This document shows, piece by piece, positions 37,460-49,767 of a stretch of DNA of 64,000 nucleotides. The stretch is from NCBI RefSeq assembly GCF_026626635.1, contig NZ_JAPNKA010000001.1, positions 11,144,501 to 11,208,500 of the forward strand. The letters are read 5' to 3'. A model generated the notes under the pieces. The model saw only the letters and a list, made by a program, of their open reading frames with translations, had not been told where the DNA came from and made no database searches. The position numbers and the translations under genes were made by a program. The stretch's first letter is position 1. Each line of letters begins with the position of its first letter. Origin of the DNA: Archangium lansingense. Its GTDB lineage: Bacteria; Myxococcota; Myxococcia; Myxococcales; Myxococcaceae.

Positions 37460-39165
37460 GAGCGTGTCGGAAAACCCCACCTTGGAGGGTGGGGAAGAGG
37501 AGTGACGCCCCAGGTGGTCCTTCAGAGGGGAGGCGAGTTCTGGTTGAAGGTGGAGGGTGAGCACCACCTCGAGGAAGAAGCCGGAGCAGGCCGCCCTGTT
37601 GGAAGTAGCAACCAGCGAGAAGCCGGAGCGGGAGGAGACGAAGAGCTCCGCCCGCTACGCCTCGCCGAGACCGTTCCGGGAGTGGCAGCCGGAGCAGGGC
37701 CAGTTGCTACCGCAGTACGCGAGGGAAGTGCTGGGAGAGGGGCACCTGGCGTGCTTCTTCGTCGAGCTGCGCAAGACGCTCGACTTCAGCGCCATTCTGA
37801 AGGCGTACACCCAGGAGTGCGGTCAGCCGCCCTACCACCCGGTGATGATGACGTTGCTGCTCATGTACGCGTACGCGCGAGGCATTACGAGCAGCCGGGA
37901 GATTGAGAGGAGGTGCGAGACGGACATCGCCTTCCGCTACCTGACGGGAGGAGAGAGGCCGGACCACGACACGGTGTGCACCTTCAGGGTGAGGCACCTG
38001 GAAGCCTTCCGAGCGCTCTTCGTGGACACGCTGAGGCTGGCGCGCGGCTCGGGGCTCAAGAAGCTGGGGCACCTGGCGGTGGATGGCTCGAAATGGAAGG
38101 CCAACGCCAGCAAGCACAAGGCGATGAGCTACGGACGAATGGAGGAGTCCATGAAGAAGCTGGACGAGCAGATAGACAGGCTGCTTGCGGAGGCCGCGGC
38201 GCTGGATGCGGAGGAGGACAGGCGCTACGGCAAGGGGCGACGCGGGGATGAGCTGCCCGAGGAGCTGAAGAATCCAGAGAAGCGCGCCGAGCGGCTGCGG
38301 CAGGCCGCGCGTGAGCTGGAGGCGGAGAAGAAGCTCGAGCTGGCGGTGGAGAAGGAGAAGCGCCGGGAGAAGATTCGCGAGGCCAAGGAGGACTTGGAGA
38401 AGGAGGCCAGGGAGAAGGCTGGGGCCAGGGGTGAAAACCCGGAGGAGGCGAAGCCCTCCGAGAAGGCGCAGCGCAATTTCACCGACCCGGAATCGAGAAT
38501 AATGCCGCGGGCAGGCGCCTTCCAGCAGTCCTACAACGCACAGGTGGCAGCGGACGCGGACACGCAACTGATAGTGGCCCAGGAAGTGGGGCAGAGCACC
38601 AGTGATGCACGCCAGCTGGCCCCCATGGTGGAGCAGGTGGAAGCCAACACGGGACTGGTGCCCAAGGAGCTGAGTGCGGACACGGGCTACCTGAGCCAGG
38701 AGGACATTGAGAAGGTGGAGGACAAGGGGGTGGAGTGCTTTGTGGCCACCGGGCGCGGCAAGCACGGAGAGGAAGCGCCGCCAGCTCCTCGAGGACGCCC
38801 GCCGGCGGGACTGAGCTTCAAGGAGCGAATGAAGCGCAAGATTTTGACGAAGCGGGGACGCAAGGCGTACGCGCGGCGCAAGGTGACAGCCGAGCCTGTC
38901 ATCGGGCAGGTGAAGAACACAGTCCTGCCACGCTTCTCGCTGAGGGGCCTCACCAAGGTGCAAGGGGAATTCTCGCTGGCGTGTGCCGTCCACAACCTGA
39001 AGAAGTTGTGGAAGCTGGGGTGGGAACTGCCCAGCCTGGCCGCGCAGGCGGCGTAGCGGAGCAGGTCGCCGCACGGCGGTCGCGGCTCCACGGCATCCGC
39101 ACCTGGGGCGCCATATCGCTCCCGCTACGCGCTACCGTACCTCTGGCCGATTCGCCGACACGCTC
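37460..39165 (+). mobile_element. IS1182-type insertion sequence
   Basis: About 1706 bases, bounded by perfect 11-base inverted repeats GAGCGTGTCGG (37460-37470) and its complement (39155-39165). CTAG occurs just outside both ends (37456-37459, 39166-39169) and is the likely target duplication. A 7-base-stem hairpin at 37475-37494 (CCCCACC/GGTGGGG) sits inside the left end, where IS elements often block read-in transcription. One intact transposase gene lies inside, so the element may be active. Confidence 0.88.
37557..39056 (+). CDS. IS1182-family transposase
   Basis: 499 residues, apparently intact. The N-terminal DUF772-like domain has YHPVMMTLLLMYAYARGITS and SSREIERRCETDIAFRYLTG; the DDE core has HLAVDGSKWKANAS (first Asp), ELSADTGYLSQED (second Asp) and RRKVTAEPVIGQVKNTV (Glu). 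A long charged coiled coil (about 190-320, runs of Glu/Lys) is inserted between the first and second acidic residues, typical of this family. ATG start; GAGG lies about 15 bases upstream. Confidence 0.93.
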   Translation: MSTTSRKKPEQAALLEVATSEKPEREETKSSARYASPRPFREWQPEQGQLLPQYAREVLGEGHLACFFVELRKTLDFSAILKAYTQECGQPPYHPVMMTLLLMYAYARGITSSREIERRCETDIAFRYLTGGERPDHDTVCTFRVRHLEAFRALFVDTLRLARGSGLKKLGHLAVDGSKWKANASKHKAMSYGRMEESMKKLDEQIDRLLAEAAALDAEEDRRYGKGRRGDELPEELKNPEKRAERLRQAARELEAEKKLELAVEKEKRREKIREAKEDLEKEAREKAGARGENPEEAKPSEKAQRNFTDPESRIMPRAGAFQQSYNAQVAADADTQLIVAQEVGQSTSDARQLAPMVEQVEANTGLVPKELSADTGYLSQEDIEKVEDKGVECFVATGRGKHGEEAPPAPRGRPPAGLSFKERMKRKILTKRGRKAYARRKVTAEPVIGQVKNTVLPRFSLRGLTKVQGEFSLACAVHNLKKLWKLGWELPSLAAQAA

Positions 39166-39969
39166 CTAGGGCCGCGCCTGCTTCAACATCCGCGAGGCGA
39201 GGCGGTCGATGACGCCCGGCGCGAGCGCCTTGAGGGCCAGCAGCAGCTTCGCGGCCGGCATCATCACCAGCTCGCGCTCGCGGCGCTCCATGGCACGCAG
39301 GATGAGGTCCGCGCAGGTGCGCGTATCCATTATCCGGTTGCCCTTCTCCTCGGCGATGTCCGCATGGCCGGCCGAGCCGTCGGGACCGAGCGCCCGCGAG
39401 CGGATGTTGCTGGTGACGAACCCGGGCGACACGACGAGCACGTCCACGCCCGTGCCGCTCAGCTCGATACGCAGCGAGTCGAAGAACCCCTGCATCGCGT
39501 GCTTCGTCGCGGCATACCCGGTACGGGTGGGCGCGCCGTTCTTGCCCGTCAGCGAGGAGATGGCGACGAGCAGGCCCCTCCGTGCCTTCAGGTGCGGGAG
39601 CGCGGCGTGCGTGCAGTAGACCGAGCCCAGGTAGTTCACCCGCATGAGGCGCTCGAAGATGGAGAGGTCCGTCACGTCCTCGAAGCGCCCCCGCATCGCC
39701 ATCCCGGCGTTGTTGACGAAGGCGTCGATGCCGCCGAACGTCTCCACTGCCCGCTCCACCAGGCGCCGGCAGTCCTCGGGGTTACCCACGTCCGTGGGGA
39801 CCACCAAGGCGCGGCCTCCGGCCTGCTCACACCGCTGCTTCACCCGCTCCAGCTCCGCCTGACTCCGGGCCGCCAGCACCAGTTGGGCCCTGCGCTCCGC
39901 GAGCGCCACCGCCAGCTCCTCACCGATTCCCGAGGACGCCCCGGTGATGACCACCGTCTTTCCTTGCAT
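39166..39969 (-). CDS. Short-chain dehydrogenase/reductase
   Basis: 267 residues from the ATG at 39969, which starts the Rossmann fold at once (MQGKTVVITGASSGIGEELA). The NNAGM motif and catalytic Ser...YAATK (TGYAATKHAMQGF) are present. The C-terminal part (RRERELVMMPAAKLLLALKA) matches SDRs often annotated as membrane-associated oxidoreductases. Substrate unknown. Its TAG stop is read from the CTAG flanking the IS, so before insertion this gene and the NADAR gene shared the same four bases as overlapping convergent stops. Confidence 0.88.
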   Translation of the reverse strand: MQGKTVVITGASSGIGEELAVALAERRAQLVLAARSQAELERVKQRCEQAGGRALVVPTDVGNPEDCRRLVERAVETFGGIDAFVNNAGMAMRGRFEDVTDLSIFERLMRVNYLGSVYCTHAALPHLKARRGLLVAISSLTGKNGAPTRTGYAATKHAMQGFFDSLRIELSGTGVDVLVVSPGFVTSNIRSRALGPDGSAGHADIAEEKGNRIMDTRTCADLILRAMERRERELVMMPAAKLLLALKALAPGVIDRLASRMLKQARP

Positions 39970-40037
39970 GGGGCCGCATGCTCGCTCCACCCCACCCCCC
40001 ATGGCACCCCACGCCTCTTCCATCTATTAGAAGAGGT

Positions 40038-40394
40038 GTGAGCACCTCCAAGCGCCGCCGCATCCTCGACATCGTGGCCACCGACGCCACCTTCGAGCGC
40101 ACCGACTACCGCGGGCGCGAGGTGTGGCTCGGAAAGTGCTTGCACTGCAACGCGTACCTCACCGTCAGCCTGGACGGCGAGCCCATCAGCCGCGCCACCA
40201 TCGAGCACATCATCCCCCGGGTTCATGGGGGCACGGATGCGCTGGAGAACCTCGGCCTGGCGTGTGCGCGCTGCAACCAGGGCAAGGGCAGCCGGCACGA
40301 TCGGCACTTTGATCGGGATCCCCGGGTCCGGGAGCTGGTGGATCGGCTGCTGGAGCGCCGCCGCGAGCGCTGGCGTGACCCGGACGCCACCTGA
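40038..40394 (+). CDS. Small HNH endonuclease
   Basis: 118 residues from a GTG. The HNH/zinc-finger motif reads CLHC ... EHIIPRVHGGTDALENLG and CARCNQGKGSRHD: two CxxC pairs bind zinc, and His/Asn/His form the beta-beta-alpha metal site. The C-terminus is Arg-rich (RLLERRRERWRD), suited to DNA contact. Stand-alone HNH proteins of this size serve in restriction, phage packaging or intron homing; no partner lies nearby. Divergent from the SDR gene with a 68-base gap. Confidence 0.82.
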   Translation: MSTSKRRRILDIVATDATFERTDYRGREVWLGKCLHCNAYLTVSLDGEPISRATIEHIIPRVHGGTDALENLGLACARCNQGKGSRHDRHFDRDPRVRELVDRLLERRRERWRDPDAT

Positions 40395-40777
40395 AATCCC
40401 CTCAGGTTCAACCCCCCTTCCATCTCGTAGAAGAGAACATCATCCGGACAAGTTTCCAGCCGCGCCACAACGTGGCGGGTCGTGGTATCCCCCCGCGCGC
40501 GGACAGAGAAAGGTTGACACCTGGATAATGATGCTCGATGGTCACGCGCCGCGTTGGGACGGGACGAGGAGGAGGGACCCCGCCCATCGCAAATCATCAG
40601 TCGGATGGGGTCGGGCGTGTCCGCATGTCTCCTGCCAGGGCAGGAGCCGTCGCAGCCACAGCAACGCCGTGCATGAGCTTCTTGTTCCAGTCTCCCTGTG
40701 CCATCTCCGGTCCGGCCGCACCGTCCTCCCGGTCGCGTCCTCTGGAGCCGCCCAATGACTAGCCCCCGGTCCTGGAT
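40395..40777 (+). promoter_or_regulatory. Leader/promoter region of the respiratory operon
   Basis: 383 bases with no convincing gene. It holds an 18-base perfect palindrome at 40629-40646 (CTCCTGCC AG GGCAGGAG), a smaller dyad at 40463-40477 (CGCCAC aac GTGGCG), and TTGACA at 40514, but no good -10 at 16-18 bases. One or both dyads may be regulator sites for the downstream operon; no known regulator motif was recognised. Confidence 0.4.
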
Positions 40778-41440
40778 ATGAGTGGTCCTCTCTTCCCACG
40801 CTGGACGAACACGGTGTCGCGAGCTTCGGCCGCGGCGCTACTTGCAATTCCCGCGATCGCACTGGGCGGTCTGATGGCGTACGTGCGGTCTCCGTTCGTC
40901 ACCAACCAGAACCGGCCGATCGAACAGCCGATCGAGTTCGATCACCGGCACCACGCGGGTGACGAGCAGATCGACTGTCGCTACTGCCACTTCTCCGTGG
41001 AGAAGTCGCCGTCGGCGGGCATCCCTTCCACCACCGTGTGCATGTCGTGTCACGCGCAGGTGTGGAACAAGAGCCCGTACCTGGCGATGGTGCGTGAGGC
41101 GTACTTCACGGACCAGCCCATCCCCTGGGTGCGCGTCCACAACCTGCCGGACTTCGTCTACTTCAATCACGCCATCCATGTGTCCAAGGGCGTTGGCTGC
41201 GTCAGCTGCCACGGCCGCGTGGACCAGATGGCCGCCATTGAGCAGTACCAGCCGCTCACCATGCAGTGGTGTCTGGACTGCCACCGGAACCCGAAGCCCA
41301 ACCTGCGCCCGCAGGAGTTCATCACCAGCATGACCTGGCAGCCGCCGGCCGACCATGAAGAGGCCGCCAAGCTCGCCGACACGCTGTATGAACAGTACGA
41401 CGTTCACGCGCGCACGAGCTGCTCCACATGCCATCGCTGA
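40778..41440 (+). CDS. actA: ActA, pentaheme cytochrome c of alternative complex III
   Basis: 220 residues. An N-terminal helix (AAALLAIPAIALGGLMAYV) anchors the protein. Five CxxCH sites are seen: CRYCH, CMSCH, CVSCH, CLDCH and CSTCH, as in ActA. It passes electrons from the ActB/quinol site toward the monoheme ActE and the oxidase. First gene of a 12-gene respiratory cluster. Confidence 0.95.
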   Translation: MSGPLFPRWTNTVSRASAAALLAIPAIALGGLMAYVRSPFVTNQNRPIEQPIEFDHRHHAGDEQIDCRYCHFSVEKSPSAGIPSTTVCMSCHAQVWNKSPYLAMVREAYFTDQPIPWVRVHNLPDFVYFNHAIHVSKGVGCVSCHGRVDQMAAIEQYQPLTMQWCLDCHRNPKPNLRPQEFITSMTWQPPADHEEAAKLADTLYEQYDVHARTSCSTCHR

Positions 41441-41463
41441 AGCCCAAGCTCGACGGAGCCCCC

Positions 41464-44634
<3,171 letters not shown>

Positions 44635-44637
44635 GCC

Positions 44638-46071
44638 ATGGCCGAGACCGCTGCTCATAACGCCGCTTCGCTCGATCCGCTCGAGCCGCGGCCCCTCGTC
44701 GCGCCGCACCACGACGACAAGTCCCTCAACGAGACCCTGCTCGACCACGTGTGGGCCAAGCCCGGTAAGGGCTGGTTCATGCTGTTCGGCCTGGCCCTCT
44801 CGGCGCTCGGCCTGCTGGTCCTGGGTGTGACTGTCACCCTGGCCCGCGGCATCGGCATGTGGGGTAACAACCAGCCCAACGGCTGGGCGTTCGACATCGT
44901 CAACTTCGTCTGGTGGGTCGGTATCGGTCACGCCGGTACGCTCATCTCCGCCATCCTCCTGCTCTTCCAGCAGAAGTGGCGCACGAGCATCAACCGCTTC
45001 GCCGAGGCCATGACGCTCTTCGCCGTGTGCTGCGCGGGTCTCTTCCCGCTGCTGCACACGGGCCGTCCCTGGTTCGCCTTCTGGCTCTTCCCCTACCCCT
45101 CCACCCTGGGCGCCTGGCCGCAGTTCCGCTCGCCGCTCGTGTGGGACGTGTTCGCCATCTCGACGTACCTCACCGTGTCCGCCCTCTTCTGGTACGTGGG
45201 TCTCATCCCCGACCTGGCGGCCCTGCGTGACTCGTCCAAGGGCAAGCTGCAGCGCACCATCTACGGCCTCTTCGCCCTCGGCTGGCGCGGCTCCGGCCGT
45301 CACTGGCACAACTACAAGATTGGCTACCTGCTGCTCGCCGGTATCTCCACCCCGCTCGTGGTCAGCGTGCACACGATCGTGTCCTTCGACTTCGCCACCT
45401 CGCTCATCCCCGGCTGGCACGCCACCATCTTCCCGCCCTACTTCGTGGCCGGCGCCGTGTTCAGCGGCTTCGCGATGGTGATCACGCTCATCGTGCCCGC
45501 CCGCAAGTACCTCAAGCTCCGGGACGTCATCACCGACCGCCACCTGGAGAACATGAACAAGGTGATTCTGGCGACGGGCCTGATCGTCTCCTACGGCTAC
45601 CTGATGGAGCACTTCATCGCCTGGTACTCCGGCAGCGAGTTCGAGATCTGGACCTTCTACGTGAACCGCGCCCGCGGTCCGTACGCCGGCGTGTACTGGC
45701 TGATGATCGCCTGCAACGTCATCACCCCGAACATCTTCTGGTTCAAGAAGTGCCGGACCAGCATCCCCATCATGTGGGTGGCGTCCATCCTGGTGAACAT
45801 CGGCATGTGGTGCGAGCGCTTCATCATCATCGTGACGTCGCTGACGCAGGACTTCCTGCCCTCCTCGTGGGACCTGTACAGCCCGACCTGGGTGGACTGG
45901 TCCATCTACGTGGGAACGCTGGGCCTCTTCGGCACGCTGTTCCTGCTCTTCCTCAAGTTCGTCCCCGCGGTCGCGGTGAGCGAGGTGAAGGAGCTCCAGC
46001 TCGAGCTCAAGCACGCCGCCCACCACGCCGCCCATGGCGCGGAGACTGGCGCCACCCACGGAGCGCACTGA
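44638..46071 (+). CDS. actC: ActC, NrfD-like quinol-binding membrane subunit
   Basis: 477 residues with about ten membrane helices. NrfD/PsrC-type segments include NFVWWVGIGHAGTLISAIL and PLLHTGRPWFAFWLFPYPS, with HTIVSFDFATSLIPGWHATI later. It forms one of two quinol-facing membrane subunits of alternative complex III. It starts three bases after actB and ends with a His-rich tail (HAAHHAAHGAE), a common feature of ActC proteins. Confidence 0.94.
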   Translation: MAETAAHNAASLDPLEPRPLVAPHHDDKSLNETLLDHVWAKPGKGWFMLFGLALSALGLLVLGVTVTLARGIGMWGNNQPNGWAFDIVNFVWWVGIGHAGTLISAILLLFQQKWRTSINRFAEAMTLFAVCCAGLFPLLHTGRPWFAFWLFPYPSTLGAWPQFRSPLVWDVFAISTYLTVSALFWYVGLIPDLAALRDSSKGKLQRTIYGLFALGWRGSGRHWHNYKIGYLLLAGISTPLVVSVHTIVSFDFATSLIPGWHATIFPPYFVAGAVFSGFAMVITLIVPARKYLKLRDVITDRHLENMNKVILATGLIVSYGYLMEHFIAWYSGSEFEIWTFYVNRARGPYAGVYWLMIACNVITPNIFWFKKCRTSIPIMWVASILVNIGMWCERFIIIVTSLTQDFLPSSWDLYSPTWVDWSIYVGTLGLFGTLFLLFLKFVPAVAVSEVKELQLELKHAAHHAAHGAETGATHGAH

Positions 46072-46074
46072 CCC

Positions 46075-46626
46075 ATGTCCGCCGAAATCAAGGTTCTGGA
46101 TAGCTGGGTGCTGGCCGAGTTCGCCACTCCCGAGGCCCTGGTGGATGCCACCCGGCAGATGCGGGAGAAGGGCTACGAAGGCATGGACACCTACTCGCCC
46201 TACCCGCTGCACGGTGGGTCCGAGGCGCTGGGCCTGCCGCCCTCGCGCGTCCCCTTCATCGCCCTGGGTGGCGCGCTGACGGGCATGATCACCGCCCTCG
46301 CCTTCCAGACGTACATGAACACCATCGACTACCCGCTCAACGTGGGTGGCCGTCCGACGTTCAGCCTGCCGGCCTGGGTGCCCATCACCTTCGAGCTGTC
46401 GGTGCTGCTGTGCGCGTTCGGCATCTTCTTCGGTCTGCTGGGGCTCAGCCGTCTGCCCCAGCCGTACCACCCGGTCTTCGAGAGCGAGGAGTTCCGCAGC
46501 GCGTCCACGCACGGCTACTGGCTGAGCGTGCCCGCCGCCGCCACCGTGAAGGCCGATGACGTCAAGAACCAGCTCACGTCCCTGGGTGCAACCCATGTGA
46601 CCGTGGTCACGGGAGAGAAGGAATGA
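46075..46626 (+). CDS. actD: ActD, DUF3341 membrane subunit of alternative complex III
   Basis: 183 residues: a soluble alpha/beta start (EIKVLDSWVLAEFATPEALVDATRQMREKGY) followed by two membrane helices (FIALGGALTGMITALAFQTY; FELSVLLCAFGIFFGLLGL) and the DUF3341 motif around LPQPYHPVFESEEF. It holds ActC and ActF in place. The stop overlaps the actE start by four bases. Confidence 0.92.
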   Translation: MSAEIKVLDSWVLAEFATPEALVDATRQMREKGYEGMDTYSPYPLHGGSEALGLPPSRVPFIALGGALTGMITALAFQTYMNTIDYPLNVGGRPTFSLPAWVPITFELSVLLCAFGIFFGLLGLSRLPQPYHPVFESEEFRSASTHGYWLSVPAAATVKADDVKNQLTSLGATHVTVVTGEKE

Positions 46627-47186
46627 AGTGGCTCATCCCCGCGGCCGGGCTCGCCCTGGCCGGCTGCAACGTCCCGTCCGAGTTCCTCCAGCGCATGGAG
46701 GATCAGGCCAAGTACGAGTACTACGAGACGAGTGAGTTCTGGGCGAATGGCCAGTCCATGCGCACCCCGCCCGAGGGCACCATCCCGCGCGAGCGGCCGG
46801 TGGGCAACCCCGGGCTGAGCACGGGCCGCGTCAACGGGCAGCTCGTCAGCGGCATCCCGCTCGAGCTCAACCGTGAGGTGCTCGAGCTGGGCCAGAAGAA
46901 GTACAACATCGTCTGCTCGCAGTGCCACGGCCGGCTCGGTGACGGGAACAGCGTGGTGGCGGAGAACATGGCCATGCGCCTGCCTCCGTCCCTGCTCGAG
47001 GTCGCCCACAAGCCGGACGGACACATCTATGTCGCCATCAACGAGGGCTACGGCGTGATGCCGTCCTTCTCGGGCGAGCTCAACACTCAGGAGCGCTGGG
47101 CCGTGGTGGCCTACGTGCGCGCGCTGCAGAAGGCCCGCAACACTCAGGTGGGCGGCCAGCAGCCCCTTCCGCAGGAGAACCGGTGA
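46623..47186 (+). CDS. actE: ActE, monoheme cytochrome c lipoprotein
   Basis: 187 residues with lipoprotein signal MKWLIPAAGLALAGC. One heme site, CSQCHGRLGDGNSVV, and a distal Met ligand likely in GYGVMPSFSGEL. It is the electron exit subunit of alternative complex III toward the CoxB cytochrome domain. Overlaps actD and actF. Confidence 0.93.
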   Translation: MKWLIPAAGLALAGCNVPSEFLQRMEDQAKYEYYETSEFWANGQSMRTPPEGTIPRERPVGNPGLSTGRVNGQLVSGIPLELNREVLELGQKKYNIVCSQCHGRLGDGNSVVAENMAMRLPPSLLEVAHKPDGHIYVAINEGYGVMPSFSGELNTQERWAVVAYVRALQKARNTQVGGQQPLPQENR

Positions 47187-48397
47187 TGATTGCCGTGGAT
47201 CGTTTCAACGGCGGCTCCAAGACGATGACGCTGGCGGGTGGCCTGGGCGTGCTCGGCCTGGTGCTGACCGCGGTGGGCTTCTTCACCGCGCCGCAGGCGA
47301 CGGTGTTCAGCTACCTGTTCGGCTTCACCTACTGGCTGGGCATCTCGGTGGCCGCCATCATCATGGTGGCCATCTTCCACACGGCCAAGGCCAAGTGGAT
47401 CACCATCCTGCGCCGCACCATGGAGACCATGGGCTCCAGCGTGTTCGTGTTCGCGCTGCTGATCCTGCCCCTGCTCTTCGGGGCCAAGTACATCTTCCCC
47501 TGGGTGGACGGCGCCAACTGGGTGTTCCCCGGTACCGACGGCGTGAAGTTCACCGAGGTGGAGCTGCACCACCTGCACCACAAGCACCCCTACCTCAACC
47601 TGACGTTCCTCTACATCCGTCAGGCCATCTACTTCGGGGTGTGGATCTTCGTGTCCTGGCGGCTGCGCACCTGGAGCATGGAGCAGGACACCACCGGCGC
47701 GCTGGAGCTCACCACCAAGCAGCGGCGCTTCTCCCCCGGCTCGCTCCCCTTCCTTGCGCTGACCATTACTTTTGCTGGTTTCGACTGGCTGATGACGCTC
47801 ACGCCGCTCTGGCAGTCCACCATCTTTGGCGTCTATTACTTCGCCGGGAGCTTCCTGGCCGCCTTCTGCGTGCTGACGATCGCCACGGTGAATGCCCAGG
47901 GCAAGGACGAGTACGGCACCTTGGTGACGACGGCGCACTACCACAACCTGGGTAAGCTCCTGCTGGCCTTCACGGCCTTCTGGGCCTACATCGCCTTCTC
48001 CCAGTTCCTCCTCATCTGGGTGGCCAACATCCCGGAGGAGGCCGGCTGGTTCAAGCTGCGCATCGAGGGCAACTGGAGGCCGCTGTCCATCGCGCTCTTC
48101 GTCATGGGCTTCGCGGTGCCCTTCTTCACCCTGCTCTCGCGCAACCTGAAGCTCAAGCCGCGGCTGCTCGCCGTGGTGGCCGTCTACCTGCTCATCATGC
48201 ACGCGGTGGACATGTACTGGCTCATCTGGCCGGCGTACTCGCCGCAGGGCCCGTCGTTCCACTGGACGCTCATCACCTCCTTCGTGGGCGTGGGTGGGCT
48301 GGCGGTGGCCGCGGCCGTCTGGCAGGCCCGGGGCCGCTACACGCTGCCGGTGAAGGATCCCTACATCTCGGAGTCGCTGAGGTACGTGCAGCCATGA
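47183..48397 (+). CDS. actF: ActF, second quinol-facing membrane subunit
   Basis: 404 residues with about ten membrane helices, distantly related to ActC. Recognisable parts are YWLGISVAAIIMVAIFHTAK, HHLHHKHPYLNLTFLYIRQAIYF and PFLALTITFAGFDWLMTLTP. Reported ActF proteins contribute to proton translocation. GGAG precedes a GTG-ATG pair; either may be the start. Stop overlaps the next gene (ATGA). Confidence 0.92.
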   Translation: MMIAVDRFNGGSKTMTLAGGLGVLGLVLTAVGFFTAPQATVFSYLFGFTYWLGISVAAIIMVAIFHTAKAKWITILRRTMETMGSSVFVFALLILPLLFGAKYIFPWVDGANWVFPGTDGVKFTEVELHHLHHKHPYLNLTFLYIRQAIYFGVWIFVSWRLRTWSMEQDTTGALELTTKQRRFSPGSLPFLALTITFAGFDWLMTLTPLWQSTIFGVYYFAGSFLAAFCVLTIATVNAQGKDEYGTLVTTAHYHNLGKLLLAFTAFWAYIAFSQFLLIWVANIPEEAGWFKLRIEGNWRPLSIALFVMGFAVPFFTLLSRNLKLKPRLLAVVAVYLLIMHAVDMYWLIWPAYSPQGPSFHWTLITSFVGVGGLAVAAAVWQARGRYTLPVKDPYISESLRYVQP

Positions 48398-48873
48398 AGA
48401 AGACCGAGTCGGAGCTCGAGTCGCGCGTCATCCGTGGCGCGCATGGCGTGGCCGCCGAGGAAGACCACATCATCACCTCCAAGGTCGTGCAGGTGGGCGT
48501 GGTCTCCCTCGTCGTCTTCATCGTCGGCGGAATCTGGGCCTGGCGCATCCAGGTGGCGACGACGCGGGAGTTCGTCCCCGAGGGCCCGGCCCCCATTCCG
48601 GCGCTCATCACGCCGGACAAGGACCACAAGACGGCCTACGAGATTGGCATCGTGAACCAGCGCCTGTTCCAGCTGGACACGCACGCCGAGGAGAAGATCG
48701 CCTCCCAGCAGAAGGCGCTGGAGAGCGGCTGGGCGGACGAGCCCGGCGTGGTGGCTCGTCCCACCATCTCCACGGCAATGGACCAGGTCATCGCCGAGCA
48801 GGCGGCCAGCCGGCAGCAGGCCCCCGCCAACCCCTCCCCCGCGCCGCAGCAGCCGGCGCCCCAGCAGCCGTAG
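48394..48873 (+). CDS. Small single-pass subunit linked to alternative complex III
   Basis: 159 residues. One membrane helix (VVQVGVVSLVVFIVGGIWAW) near residues 32-52, then a periplasmic segment (RLFQLDTHAEEKIASQQKAL) and a Pro/Gln-rich tail. It overlaps actF by ATGA and precedes the SCO gene, so it belongs to the operon. In other bacteria small single-helix proteins occupy this position (ActG/H-like), but I cannot assign it by sequence. No cofactor motif is seen. Confidence 0.75.
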   Translation: MKKTESELESRVIRGAHGVAAEEDHIITSKVVQVGVVSLVVFIVGGIWAWRIQVATTREFVPEGPAPIPALITPDKDHKTAYEIGIVNQRLFQLDTHAEEKIASQQKALESGWADEPGVVARPTISTAMDQVIAEQAASRQQAPANPSPAPQQPAPQQP

Positions 48874-48897
48874 TTTCGCGGTAGAAGAAGAAGCGCG

Positions 48898-49767
48898 ATG
48901 TGCACCCCCACTTCTCCCTACACTGTCCGCGCCGGGATGGCGGCGCTGCTCCTGGTGCTGAGCACCGGGCTGCCGGCGTATGCCCTCCCGGGTGGCGGCA
49001 AAGTTCCCAAGAGCATTATCGACGCCCAGTCTGACGCTCCGCCGCAGGTGCGCGGGGTGGACGTCGAGGAGCACTTGGGAGATCTGGCACCGCTGGAGGC
49101 CCAGTTCACCGACGCCTCCGGCAAGTCGGTACGGCTGCGCGACGTGCTGCCGCGGACCCGACCGGTGCTGCTGACGCTCGTGTATTACAACTGTCCTCTG
49201 CTCTGTAACCTCGTCATCAACGAGCAGATCCGCACCATGCGCGAGCTGGGGCTGGAGCTGGGCAAGGACTACGAGGCGGTCACGGTGAGCATTGACCCGA
49301 AGGACACGCCGGCGCAGAGCCACGAACGGCGCCGACGCCACCTTCAGTCCATGGGCCTGCCGGAGACGGCACCCTGGCACTTCCTCACCGGCACCCAGGA
49401 GAACATCCACCAGCTCGCGGACACGGTGGGCTTCAAGTACGCCTACGACGAGAGCACCAAGCAGTACGTGCACCCGGCCGTGTTGATGGTGCTCACCCCC
49501 GAGGGGTCCATCTCGCGCTACCTGTACGGCACGTCCTTCCCCGCGAAGGACATGAAGCTGGCCCTGCTGGAGGCGGCCGGTGGCCGCGTGGGCACCAGCT
49601 TCGACCGCATCGTCCTCACTTGCTTCAAGTATGACACCGCCACCCGGCGGTACGGCTTCTACATCTTTGGATTCCTCCGGATAGGCGCGCTCATGGTGTT
49701 CGGCGCGCTCGCTACCATGCTCGCCTACTACTGGAGGCGTGAGCTGAAGAAAGGCGCAGCAGCATGA
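48898..49767 (+). CDS. SCO1/SenC-type copper chaperone
   Basis: 289 residues with signal peptide and a thioredoxin-like SCO domain. Copper-binding motif CPLLC is in YYNCPLLCNLVI, and the ligand His in QYVHPAVLMVL. A C-terminal helix (IGALMVFGALATMLAYYW) anchors the protein. It assembles the CuA centre of CoxB, whose gene begins four bases before this stop (ATGA). Confidence 0.93.
   Translation: MCTPTSPYTVRAGMAALLLVLSTGLPAYALPGGGKVPKSIIDAQSDAPPQVRGVDVEEHLGDLAPLEAQFTDASGKSVRLRDVLPRTRPVLLTLVYYNCPLLCNLVINEQIRTMRELGLELGKDYEAVTVSIDPKDTPAQSHERRRRHLQSMGLPETAPWHFLTGTQENIHQLADTVGFKYAYDESTKQYVHPAVLMVLTPEGSISRYLYGTSFPAKDMKLALLEAAGGRVGTSFDRIVLTCFKYDTATRRYGFYIFGFLRIGALMVFGALATMLAYYWRRELKKGAAA

Noticed and set aside
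40514..40542. TTGACA as -35 of the respiratory operon promoter
   Set aside because: No acceptable -10 box at 16-18 bases; GATAAT lies only four bases downstream.
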